This document shows positions 1-5,002 of a DNA stretch of 5,900 nt, one piece after another. Positions within the stretch are counted from its first letter, which is position 1; the number at the start of each line of letters is the position of its first letter. Position numbers and translations under genes: made by a program. The notes below the pieces were generated by a model. The model was not told where the DNA came from. It ran no database searches and saw nothing but the letters and a program-made list of their open reading frames with translations. Source of the stretch: an uncultured Clostridia bacterium (GTDB lineage Bacteria; Bacillota; Clostridia; Oscillospirales; Ruminococcaceae); the NCBI GenBank assembly GCA_946533615.1, contig CAMNBY010000203.1, positions 1 through 5,900 on the forward strand, in the 5' to 3' direction.

Positions 1-795
1 GGGGACGAGCCTCGGGCACACGATAGTGTAGACCTTGCCGCTGCCTGCGGGCTTGACGGTGCCTATCAGCTTGATGCCGTAGCCTGCGTTGTCGGCGTAC
101 TCAACGTCCTCGAGGGTTATATGCGAGATGCCGGAGCAGTGAACATACTGCGGATAGATATGCTTTCCGAAGGCGAGCGAGCCGAGGATACAGATCTTGC
201 GGCAGGCGTCGTGGCCTTCGACATCGGCGGTGGGGTCGGCCTCGGCATAGCCCAGCTGCTGGGCCATTTTAAGCGCGTCCTCAAAGGTCATCTGCTCGTT
301 TATCATCTTGGTGAGGATAAAGTTCGTTGTGCCGTTCAGTATACCGGAAATGCTCTCGATGTCGTTGCCCGCGAGGCACTTGTTAAGGGGTCTGATTATC
401 GGGATTCCGCCGCCTACGCTGGCTTCAAACAGGTAGTTGCAGTTATGCTCTGCGGCGATGGCAAGCAGCTCTGCGCCGTGAGTCGCCACAAGCTCCTTAT
501 TCGAGGTGACAACGCTTTTTCCGCGGCTGAGCAGCTTTTTGGTATAGTCATAGGCAAAGGTCGCTCCTCCGACTACTTCGGCAACGACCTCGATCTCGTC
601 GTCGTTCAGGATAGTGTTGAAGTCCTTGACCATCCTGTCCTCATAGGGATCGCCGGGGAAATCCCGCAGGTCGCAGATATACTTGATGTCGCAGTCCCTG
701 CCTACCTTCTTGCAGATAGCCTCCCTGTTCTTTTCAAACAGCTCGACAGTTCCCGAACCGACAACGCCGTAGCCGATGACAGCAATATTATTCAT
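1..795 (-). CDS. hom: Homoserine dehydrogenase, N-terminal 265 residues (3' end outside window)
   Basis: NAD(P)-dependent enzyme that reduces aspartate semialdehyde to homoserine, the cytosolic branch point toward threonine and methionine. The frame is open from an ATG at 795 to base 1, so only the first 265 codons are seen. Visible: an N-terminal Rossmann nucleotide loop GYGVVGSG at residues 8-15; TSNKEL at 97-102 with the conserved Lys100; ASVGGGIPII at 125-134; GILNGTTNFIL at 151-161; and the catalytic-domain signature EADPTADVEGHDACRK at 185-200. By the family pattern Glu185, Asp196 and Lys200 correspond to the substrate-binding and catalytic acid/lysine residues. Firmicute Hom proteins are usually about 400-430 residues with a C-terminal ACT domain; that part would lie beyond the window. 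Start supported by AAAGGA a few bases upstream. It follows the PheB-family gene by 36 bases and probably shares its promoter. Nothing looks broken. Confidence 0.96.
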   Translation of the reverse strand, partial: MNNIAVIGYGVVGSGTVELFEKNREAICKKVGRDCDIKYICDLRDFPGDPYEDRMVKDFNTILNDDEIEVVAEVVGGATFAYDYTKKLLSRGKSVVTSNKELVATHGAELLAIAAEHNCNYLFEASVGGGIPIIRPLNKCLAGNDIESISGILNGTTNFILTKMINEQMTFEDALKMAQQLGYAEADPTADVEGHDACRKICILGSLAFGKHIYPQYVHCSGISHITLEDVEYADNAGYGIKLIGTVKPAGSGKVYTIVCPRLVP

Positions 796-831
796 GTGTG
801 ATTCTTTCCTTTCTATTTCCGTGCTTTGCGC

Positions 832-1275
832 TTACTCTCCCGAGATTATCTTTACGTCCACGACGCCGCCGACCTTGGCAAGCTCGCTTTTAAGAGAGGC
901 TGTGCCTTCGCCGCCGTCGTATCTTACCGAGACAGTGACCGTTGCCACCGAGTCGATCGGGATATTCTGGTTGATGGTGAGAATGTTCGCGCCCAGCTCA
1001 TAAAGCTTGGAGATTATTGACGAGAGCACGCCCTTTTCGTCCTTCAGCAAGCAGTAGATAGAGATTATCCTGTTAGTGAACTGCTCGTCATAGCTGAATA
1101 CGGAGTCCTTATATTTATAGTAGGCACTGCGAGAGATGCCGACCGCCCTACAGGCTTCGGCGGAGGTCGCGGCCTCGCCGCTTGCTCTCATCTTCTTGGC
1201 TTTCAGCACCTTCGAGATTATCTCTGGCAGCACCGAGTCGTTGACGATCACAAGTTTTCCGCTTTTGCCGTCCAT
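832..1275 (-). CDS. pheB: ACT-domain regulatory protein, PheB/UPF0735 family
   Basis: A 147-residue cytosolic protein, the normal length of the UPF0735 family that includes Bacillus subtilis PheB. ACT domains bind amino acids and usually act as allosteric or regulatory modules; the exact role of this family is not well established. Visible: N-terminal VLPEIISKVLKAKK (15-28), a helix-turn-helix-like stretch about 34-57 ending in the family signature GISRSAYYKYKD (46-57), and a C-terminal ACT domain about 70-145 with DEKGVLSSII (79-88) and a following ELGANILTINQ (93-103). The start at 1275 is chosen because it has a perfect GGAGGTG ribosome site (1282-1288) and matches the family length; a longer GTG-start frame to 1392 would run back through the promoter and into the repeat. 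It is first in a two-gene unit with hom, suggesting a job in aspartate-family amino-acid control, whereas Bacillus pairs it with pheA. TAA stop. Confidence 0.93.
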   Translation of the reverse strand: MDGKSGKLVIVNDSVLPEIISKVLKAKKMRASGEAATSAEACRAVGISRSAYYKYKDSVFSYDEQFTNRIISIYCLLKDEKGVLSSIISKLYELGANILTINQNIPIDSVATVTVSVRYDGGEGTASLKSELAKVGGVVDVKIISGE

Positions 1276-1280
1276 ACAGT

Positions 1281-1289
1281 CCACCTCCC
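1281..1289 (-). promoter_or_regulatory. Strong ribosome binding site that fixes the pheB-family start
   Basis: Reads GGGAGGTGG on the minus strand, including an uninterrupted match to the 16S anti-Shine-Dalgarno complement GGAGGTG, about 6 bases before the ATG at 1275. It decides in favour of the short 147-residue protein over the longer open frame. Confidence 0.85.
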
Positions 1290-1317
1290 GAAAACAAGTG
1301 TGCTCGTGACAAATACA

Positions 1318-1346
1318 AATATACCATAATTCCACAGCTTTGTCAA
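1318..1346 (-). promoter_or_regulatory. SigA (sigma-70 type) promoter for the pheB-hom unit
   Basis: On the minus strand a perfect -35 TTGACA (1341-1346) is followed after exactly 17 bases by TATATT (1318-1323), five of six matches to the -10 consensus. The three bases before the -10 are TGG, giving an extended -10. An A/T-rich run (about 1347-1361) lies just upstream and could serve as an UP element. Expected transcription start is near 1311, leaving a leader of about 35 bases that ends in the strong ribosome site. There is no room for a T-box, riboswitch or attenuator between this promoter and the start codon. Confidence 0.85.
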
Positions 1347-1378
1347 GAAAAAAATAAATTAACCTCGCGGCAAAAATC

Positions 1379-1410
1379 AATGCACAATGCACAATTCACA
1401 ATGCACAATG
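1379..1410. repeat. Tandem 7-base repeat (AATGCAC/AATTCAC)
   Basis: Four head-to-tail heptamers: AATGCAC (1379), AATGCAC (1386), AATTCAC (1393), AATGCAC (1400), followed by a partial AATG. The last three units form the left inverted end of the larger repeat. The 7-base period means copy number could vary by slippage. Confidence 0.85.
1387..1409 (+). repeat. Left inverted repeat end (23 bases)
   Basis: Pairs with 1567-1589 at 22 of 23 positions; the one mismatch is A1391 against the position complementary to C1585. In RNA the two arms could form a long stem enclosing about 157 bases. Confidence 0.85.
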
Positions 1411-1415
1411 AGGGT

Positions 1416-1448
1416 GCCGCCTGCGGCGGGATTTCTCCGCGAAGCGGA
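1416..1448. repeat. Two adjacent short GC hairpins inside the repeat
   Basis: GCCGC (1416-1420) pairs with GCGGC (1423-1427), and TCCGC (1436-1440) pairs with GCGGA (1444-1448) across a three-base loop. Neither is followed by a T-run on either strand, so they do not look like intrinsic terminators. Confidence 0.6.
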
Positions 1449-1545
1449 TAGAATGAGCAATTCACAATCAGTGTGAAAACGGGAAAGTGCGTTTGAAGCT
1501 GAATTGTGCTTACTTTCGTTATTTCTACGGTCAAAAGGCCATAAC

Positions 1546-1560
1546 GTGCGCTTTGCGCAC
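1546..1560. repeat. Perfect hairpin GTGCGC-TTT-GCGCAC inside the repeat
   Basis: A six-base-pair perfect GC-rich stem with a three-base loop, lying just inside the right inverted end. On the minus strand it is followed by GTTATGGCCTTTTG, a poor U-tract, so terminator function is doubtful. Confidence 0.6.
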
Positions 1561-1566
1561 ACCATA

Positions 1567-1589
1567 ATTGTGCATTGTGAATTGCGCAT
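1567..1589 (-). repeat. Right inverted repeat end (23 bases)
   Basis: Inverted copy of 1387-1409 with one mismatch. Read on the minus strand it contains AATTCAC and AATGCAC in the same heptamer phase as the left end. It ends two bases before the cls stop codon (1592-1594). Confidence 0.85.
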
Positions 1590-1591
1590 CA

Positions 1592-3130
1592 TCAAAGCAG
1601 CGGTGCGAATACTCTCAGGACTGCGGACGCTATGCGGTTGAAGACGGAGCGCTTTTTGCAGTCCTCGACCGTGACCTTATGGCAGCGGCGCAGAGTGCGC
1701 TCGAAGTCCTTCTTCACGTCGGCGACGCAGGGGGTCTTGTACATATATGTTGCGCACTCGAAGTGCAGATAAAGGCTGCGGTAGTCGAGATTTATCGTGC
1801 CGACAACCGCGGACTTGTCGTCGGAGACAAAATTCTTGGCGTGGATAAAGCCGTCGGTGAACTCGTAGACCTCGACGCCGAGGCGGATAAGGTCGTAGTA
1901 ATAATCCCACGCGATCGAGCGGCAGTACCACTTGTCAGGTATTCCAGGGGTGATGAGCCTTACCTTGACACCGCTCTTGGCCGCGAACTCCATCGCGGTG
2001 ACAAGCTCGTTGTTCAGTATCAGGTAGGGCGTGGTGATATAGACGTAATCACGGGCGCCGTAGATCATATCGAGGTAGACGAACTCTCCGACGTTCTCCT
2101 CGTCGAGCGGCGAGTCGCCGTAGGGGATAACGAAGCCCTTTGCGGCCTCGGGCAGCTCGGTCGGGCGGTAGAGCTCGTAGTCATCGGGTGCGGGATCGAG
2201 TATCTCCCACATTTGCAGGAACATCATCGTGAAGTTCCAGACGCCTGCTCCGCGAAGCATGACGGCGCTGTCCTTCCAGTAGCCGAAGCGCTTCAGGCGG
2301 TTGATGTACTCATCGGCGAGATTGATGCCGCCGTTGAAGGCGACGTTTCCGTCGATAACGCAGATCTTGCGGTGGTCGCGGTTGTTCTGTATGGACGAGA
2401 GCATCGGACGGAAGGGGTTGAAGACGTGGCAGCGGATGCCCTTCTCCCTGAGGGTGCGGTCATATCTGTAGGGCAGGAGCGACTGCGAGGCCATGCCGTC
2501 GTAGATCAGCCTGACATCGACGCCCTGTGCGGCCTTTTCAAGCAGTATCTCCTCCACCTGAGACCACATCTCGCCCTCGGCGATTATGAAATACTCCATG
2601 AATATGAAGCGCTCGGCCTTTCTGAGCTCCTGTAAAAGCACGGGGAACTTGGCCTCGCCGCTGGGGAAATACTCGACGGTGGTGTTATCGCAGGCGGGAT
2701 AGCCGCCGTGCTCGTCGAGATAGCGGGCAAGCCGCCCTGCTCCCCTGTTTTCGTTCTCAAGCGCCTGCATCACGTTTTTATCGGGCACGAGCAGGGGCTT
2801 TGTTTCCTCGCACTTTTTAAGGTGCGCCGCCCTGACTCTGCGGGTGCCGTACTGATTTGACAGCACAAAATAAGCCACTGTGGCGAACATCGGTATCGCC
2901 AGCAGCGGTATTATCCACGCCAGCTTATAGGCGGGGTTCTCGTCCTTGTTAAGGATAGCGATAGCCAGCAGCACACCGATCCCCTGAAAGAGATAGTACA
3001 TCTTCGGGGTGTACTCGATGATGCTGAGCAGGGTGAAGGCAAGGAAGAGTATCTGCAGCAGGAGCAGCAGTATGATAGTAGTTCTCTGGGAAAACAGAGT
3101 CTTGCTCAATTTTTTCCAAAACCTTGCCAT
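1592..3130 (-). CDS. cls: Cardiolipin synthase (phospholipase D family)
   Basis: Membrane enzyme of 512 residues that condenses two phosphatidylglycerol molecules into cardiolipin plus glycerol. Visible: N-terminal hydrophobic segments at about 18-37, 44-60 and 70-90 that anchor it in the membrane, then two phospholipase D domains each with an HKD motif. The first is HRKICVID with His253, Lys255, Asp260, followed by GNVAFNGGINLADEY; the second is HAKNFVSD with His430, Lys432, Asp437, followed by GTINLDYRS. ITTPYLILNNEL (365-376) and LITPGIPDK (392-400) are also family-typical. Length matches bacterial Cls (about 480-515). ATG at 3130 is preceded by GGAAGGA. It lies 34 bases after the zinc-ribbon gene and is the last gene of the unit; the stop is directly followed by the heptamer repeat. 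Both active-site motifs are intact, so it should be functional. Confidence 0.96.
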   Translation of the reverse strand: MARFWKKLSKTLFSQRTTIILLLLLQILFLAFTLLSIIEYTPKMYYLFQGIGVLLAIAILNKDENPAYKLAWIIPLLAIPMFATVAYFVLSNQYGTRRVRAAHLKKCEETKPLLVPDKNVMQALENENRGAGRLARYLDEHGGYPACDNTTVEYFPSGEAKFPVLLQELRKAERFIFMEYFIIAEGEMWSQVEEILLEKAAQGVDVRLIYDGMASQSLLPYRYDRTLREKGIRCHVFNPFRPMLSSIQNNRDHRKICVIDGNVAFNGGINLADEYINRLKRFGYWKDSAVMLRGAGVWNFTMMFLQMWEILDPAPDDYELYRPTELPEAAKGFVIPYGDSPLDEENVGEFVYLDMIYGARDYVYITTPYLILNNELVTAMEFAAKSGVKVRLITPGIPDKWYCRSIAWDYYYDLIRLGVEVYEFTDGFIHAKNFVSDDKSAVVGTINLDYRSLYLHFECATYMYKTPCVADVKKDFERTLRRCHKVTVEDCKKRSVFNRIASAVLRVFAPLL

Positions 3131-3164
3131 AAGCCGATCCTTCCGTAATTCTTATACTTCCTGT

Positions 3165-3779
3165 CTAAATGAACAGCCCCATCAGGGCGTTTGAGATCTC
3201 CTCGTCGTCGGTGCGTTCCTTGCCGTCGTAATCGACCTCCTTGACAGTGACCGAGCCCAGCGCCGAGAACGTTATCTCGATGGGCTCGCCGTTGTGGGTG
3301 GCCGTGTAGCGCACGCGCTGGGTCACGATGTTGTAGTGCCAGTGTCCGTCCTCGGTGGCGTTTTCAAAGGCCTCGCCGTAGTTCTTTGCCGAGAAGAAGC
3401 TCTCGGGGAGGTTGAACTCGTAGGTGGCGTGCTTGACCCTGACGACCTGCACCGCAAAGGCCGCGAAATAGATGGCGGCCACGACCACCGCGATGACCAC
3501 GAAGCGCCTTATCAGCACAAAGGCAGCGTGTCTGCCGCTGCGGTCGCTCTCCTCTTCCTCCTCATACTCGGGGACGGGACGCTTTGTATGGGGCTTTGGT
3601 GCTGCCGTTTTCTTTTTCTTTACGTTTCTGACGGGTGCTGCCCTTTTCGGCGTCCTTGCAGGCGCAGGAGCGCTCGCCGGAACAGCTCTTCGGGCTTTAC
3701 CCACCATTCTGCCGCAGTTGGGGCAGATCTTCATATCGGCGTCGAGCTTGACGCCGCAGTTTCCGCAAAAATTTGCCAT
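3165..3779 (-). CDS. Zinc-ribbon membrane protein of unknown function
   Basis: A 204-residue protein I cannot assign to a named function. Order of parts: an N-terminal zinc ribbon with CxxC pairs Cys5/Cys8 and Cys19/Cys22 (FCGNCG...ICPNCG), a long low-complexity Ala/Pro/Lys/Arg linker about 29-70, an acidic patch with five Glu (about 71-79), one membrane span about 88-112 preceded by Arg91-Arg92, and a C-terminal domain 113-204 that appears beta-rich with aromatic residues (GHWHYNIVTQRVRY). By the positive-inside rule the ribbon and linker are cytoplasmic and the C-terminal domain is outside. Start at 3779 has AAGGAG six bases upstream; an earlier TTG at 3821 overlaps the preceding gene and adds 14 residues without a good ribosome site. 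It sits 38 bases after the unknown membrane gene and 34 before cls, so an envelope role is plausible but inferred only from position. TAG stop. Confidence 0.88.
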   Translation of the reverse strand: MANFCGNCGVKLDADMKICPNCGRMVGKARRAVPASAPAPARTPKRAAPVRNVKKKKTAAPKPHTKRPVPEYEEEEESDRSGRHAAFVLIRRFVVIAVVVAAIYFAAFAVQVVRVKHATYEFNLPESFFSAKNYGEAFENATEDGHWHYNIVTQRVRYTATHNGEPIEITFSALGSVTVKEVDYDGKERTDDEEISNALMGLFI

Positions 3780-3785
3780 GTATAT

Positions 3786-3791
3786 CTCCTT
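3786..3791 (-). promoter_or_regulatory. Ribosome binding site deciding the zinc-ribbon start
   Basis: AAGGAG on the minus strand, six bases before the ATG at 3779. It supports the start directly at the zinc ribbon and argues against the upstream TTG at 3821. Confidence 0.8.
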
Positions 3792-3807
3792 CTTTTGTCT
3801 TTCTGTA

Positions 3808-3837
3808 ATTATGTTTTTCAAGGCGTTTCCCTGTCAG
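3808..3837 (-). promoter_or_regulatory. Possible internal promoter before the zinc-ribbon gene and cls
   Basis: On the minus strand CTGACA (3832-3837, five of six to the -35 consensus), an 18-base spacer, and CATAAT (3808-3813, five of six to the -10). It overlaps the last codons and stop of the upstream gene. Expected start near 3801 would give a leader of about 20 bases containing the AAGGAG site. Chance matches of this quality are not rare, so it is only a candidate. Confidence 0.35.
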
Positions 3838-4384
3838 TCAGCGTAAGCTCGACCGTCATGCTGCTTTTCTTTACCGGAACGGTGACAGTGCAGGACGGGC
3901 CGTCGAACTCTGTGACCTCTATGCCGTCCTTTCGGCGCTTCTCCGTGAGCAGGAAGAGCCTGCCGCTGCTGTCATTCACAAAGGCGAAAAGCAGGGGCGG
4001 CACGCGCAGCTCGTAGACCGAACGTGTCTGAAAGGAGCGCGTGAGCTCCTCCTCCCGCTCGGGGATATAGATGCGCAGCTGCTTATCGGGGCGGTACTCG
4101 CCTTTGGCATAGGCCTGCTCGGCGAAGAAGCGCTCGAAGCGTCGAATATAGCGCTTCTCCCTGATGTAAAAAACAGGGAACATCCAGAAGCCGTAATCGA
4201 CCAGAGCCAGCACGGCCAACCACTTCATCGGGCTTGCGAGAAAGCCCGCGGCTATCAGTATGCCGCCGACGAGGGGAATGCCGCTCCTGCCGCCCGATGC
4301 CGCGAAATATGACACCGCGACGGCAAGAAAGCCCAGCCCGCTTAAGACAAGGCACACGCCGTATTTAATCAGGAACTGCTCCAT
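3818..4384 (-). CDS. Membrane protein of unknown function, translationally coupled to lexA
   Basis: A 188-residue protein I do not recognise. The N-terminal half has three hydrophobic segments at about 8-28, 36-52 and 54-74, with the motif SGIPLVGG (34-41) and a run LASPMKWLAVLALVDYGFW (49-67) that has the look of a conserved family signature. After the last span comes a basic, helical stretch (REKRYIRRFERFF, 75-87) and a soluble domain to the end containing QLRIYIPEREEELTRSF and later strand-rich sequence (VPPLLFAFVN, RLFLLTEKR, CTVTVPVKK). The soluble part is probably cytoplasmic given the basic residues after the third span. Its ATG (4384) shares its A with the lexA TGA stop (TGATG), which implies translation by ribosomes finishing lexA. 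A function in the SOS response is possible by analogy with Escherichia coli lexA-dinF, but the sequence itself gives no function. Confidence 0.85.
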   Translation of the reverse strand: MEQFLIKYGVCLVLSGLGFLAVAVSYFAASGGRSGIPLVGGILIAAGFLASPMKWLAVLALVDYGFWMFPVFYIREKRYIRRFERFFAEQAYAKGEYRPDKQLRIYIPEREEELTRSFQTRSVYELRVPPLLFAFVNDSSGRLFLLTEKRRKDGIEVTEFDGPSCTVTVPVKKSSMTVELTLTDRETP

Positions 4385-4386
4385 CA
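4382..4386 (-). promoter_or_regulatory. TGATG stop/start overlap (lexA stop, next gene start)
   Basis: The lexA stop TGA (4384-4386) and the ATG of the following membrane gene (4382-4384) share one base. This arrangement normally couples translation of the second gene to the first and fixes the start of the downstream gene. Confidence 0.85.
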
Positions 4387-4968
4387 GATATATCTCATCA
4401 CGGCGACCACGCGGCCGAGTATCGCGACGTTATCGGAGATGATAGGCTCCATGGTGTCGTTCTCGGGCTGTAGGCGGTAGTGGCCGTCCTCTTTGTAAAA
4501 GCGCTTTACGGTGGCGCTGTCGCCGTCCACGAGGCAGACGGCTATCTCGCCGTTATCCACGACGGGCACCTGCTCGGCGATAACAACATCGCCGTCAAGG
4601 ATAGCCGCGTTTATCATGGAGTCGCCGCGTACCTTGAGCGCAAAGAGCTGATTGCTGTAGCGCTTGTTCGGCACGAAGCTGATGTAGTCGGTGATCTCCT
4701 CTATCGCGGTGATCGGGACGCCTGCGGTGACAGTACCCACCAGCGGCACCATCGTGCTGCGCGAGGCGACGACCTTTATCGCCCTGTTGCGGTTCTCGCC
4801 CTTTTCGAGCAGCCCCTTGTCCCGCAGGGAGTTGATGTACCTGTGGGCGGTCGAGGTGGACTTGTAGCCGAACTCGGCGCAGATCTCCCTGACCGAGGGA
4901 GCGTAGCCGTCCTCGATGCTTTGCTTGATGTACTCAAAGACTTTCTTTTCGTTTTCGGATAGTTTCAT
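4384..4968 (-). CDS. lexA: LexA repressor, SOS-response transcription factor and self-cleaving peptidase
   Basis: A 194-residue protein, close to the usual 200. It represses DNA-damage genes and is inactivated by RecA-stimulated self-cleavage. Visible: N-terminal winged helix-turn-helix about 1-65 with PSVREICAEFGYKSTSTAHR (24-43) as the DNA-reading region; cleavage site Ala82-Gly83 in VGTVTAGVP; and the S24 peptidase-fold domain with nucleophile Ser117 (RGDSM, 114-118) and general base Lys155 (ATVKRF, 152-157). C-terminal PENDTMEPI and GRVVAVMRYI are typical. All catalytic elements are intact, so it should self-cleave. Start ATG 4968 with AAAGGA upstream. It lies 34 bases after murC and overlaps the next gene by one base. 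I find no Bacillus-type LexA box (CGAAC-4-GTTYG) in the gap, so autoregulation would have to act through a box outside the window, inside murC in another form, or not at all. Confidence 0.97.
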   Translation of the reverse strand: MKLSENEKKVFEYIKQSIEDGYAPSVREICAEFGYKSTSTAHRYINSLRDKGLLEKGENRNRAIKVVASRSTMVPLVGTVTAGVPITAIEEITDYISFVPNKRYSNQLFALKVRGDSMINAAILDGDVVIAEQVPVVDNGEIAVCLVDGDSATVKRFYKEDGHYRLQPENDTMEPIISDNVAILGRVVAVMRYI

Positions 4969-5002
4969 TTTCTCGTCCTTTCCTGTCGGGGGTCACGGGC
5001 GG

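Larger units (their letters stand above)
1379..1589. repeat. MITE-like intergenic repeat with heptamer-built inverted ends
   Basis: About 210 non-coding bases between cls and the pheB-hom promoter. The ends are inverted copies of each other over 23 bases (1387-1409 and 1567-1589) with a single mismatch (1391 against 1585). Both ends are made of the heptamers AATGCAC and AATTCAC. Inside are three short perfect hairpins (1416-1427, 1436-1448, 1546-1560) and another internal copy of GCAATTCACAAT at 1457-1468. The frames across it give Cys/Val/Asn/Leu-rich peptides typical of translated repeats, not proteins. No transposase is present and I see no convincing target-site duplication. From memory similar heptamer-ended repeats are common in Ruminococcus-type genomes; this was not searched. 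It could be a passively mobilised element, or a folded RNA element at the 3' end of the cls transcript. Confidence 0.75.
1276..1591. other. Only long intergenic region: repeat plus promoter, no gene
   Basis: From the pheB side outward it holds the strong ribosome site, a short leader, the SigA-type promoter, an A/T-rich block (about 1347-1361), and then the heptamer-ended repeat up to two bases from the cls stop. I see no intrinsic terminator (no GC stem followed by a T-run on the minus strand), no tRNA and no riboswitch. Read-through from cls into pheB-hom is therefore possible unless the folded repeat stops it. Confidence 0.8.

Noticed and set aside
121..801. A 226-codon plus-strand open frame opposite hom.
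   Set aside because: The minus strand encodes an unmistakable homoserine dehydrogenase here; the plus frame has no recognisable domain.
832..1392. Longer 186-residue version of the PheB-family protein starting from GTG at 1392.
   Set aside because: The extra 39 residues would span the promoter and start in the repeat; the ATG at 1275 has a perfect ribosome site and gives the family length of 147.
1411..1560. GC hairpins in the repeat as an intrinsic terminator for cls.
   Set aside because: None is followed by a run of T on the minus strand; the label terminator is not supported.
1343..1595. Short minus-strand open frames with Cys-Ile-Val-Asn-like peptides in the intergenic region.
   Set aside because: They are translations of the AATGCAC/AATTCAC repeat, overlap each other in different frames, and lack ribosome sites.
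2076..2100. CGAAC followed downstream by GTTC inside cls as a LexA box.
   Set aside because: The half-sites are eight bases apart instead of four and lie deep in a coding region.
1568..2635. A 355-codon plus-strand open frame opposite cls.
   Set aside because: It is antisense to a complete cardiolipin synthase with both HKD motifs, its first codons fall in the repeat, and its composition (Val/Asp/Ala/Leu-rich) is what GC-rich antisense codons give.
3131..3164. TATAAG in the gap before cls as a -10 element.
   Set aside because: No acceptable -35 hexamer lies 16-18 bases upstream.
3779..3796. Ribosome site of the zinc-ribbon gene closely resembles the phage T7 gene 10 leader used in expression vectors, raising the idea of vector contamination.
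   Set aside because: The match is short, the spacing to ATG differs, and both flanks continue as native genes in one unit, so coincidence of a good Shine-Dalgarno is the simpler reading.
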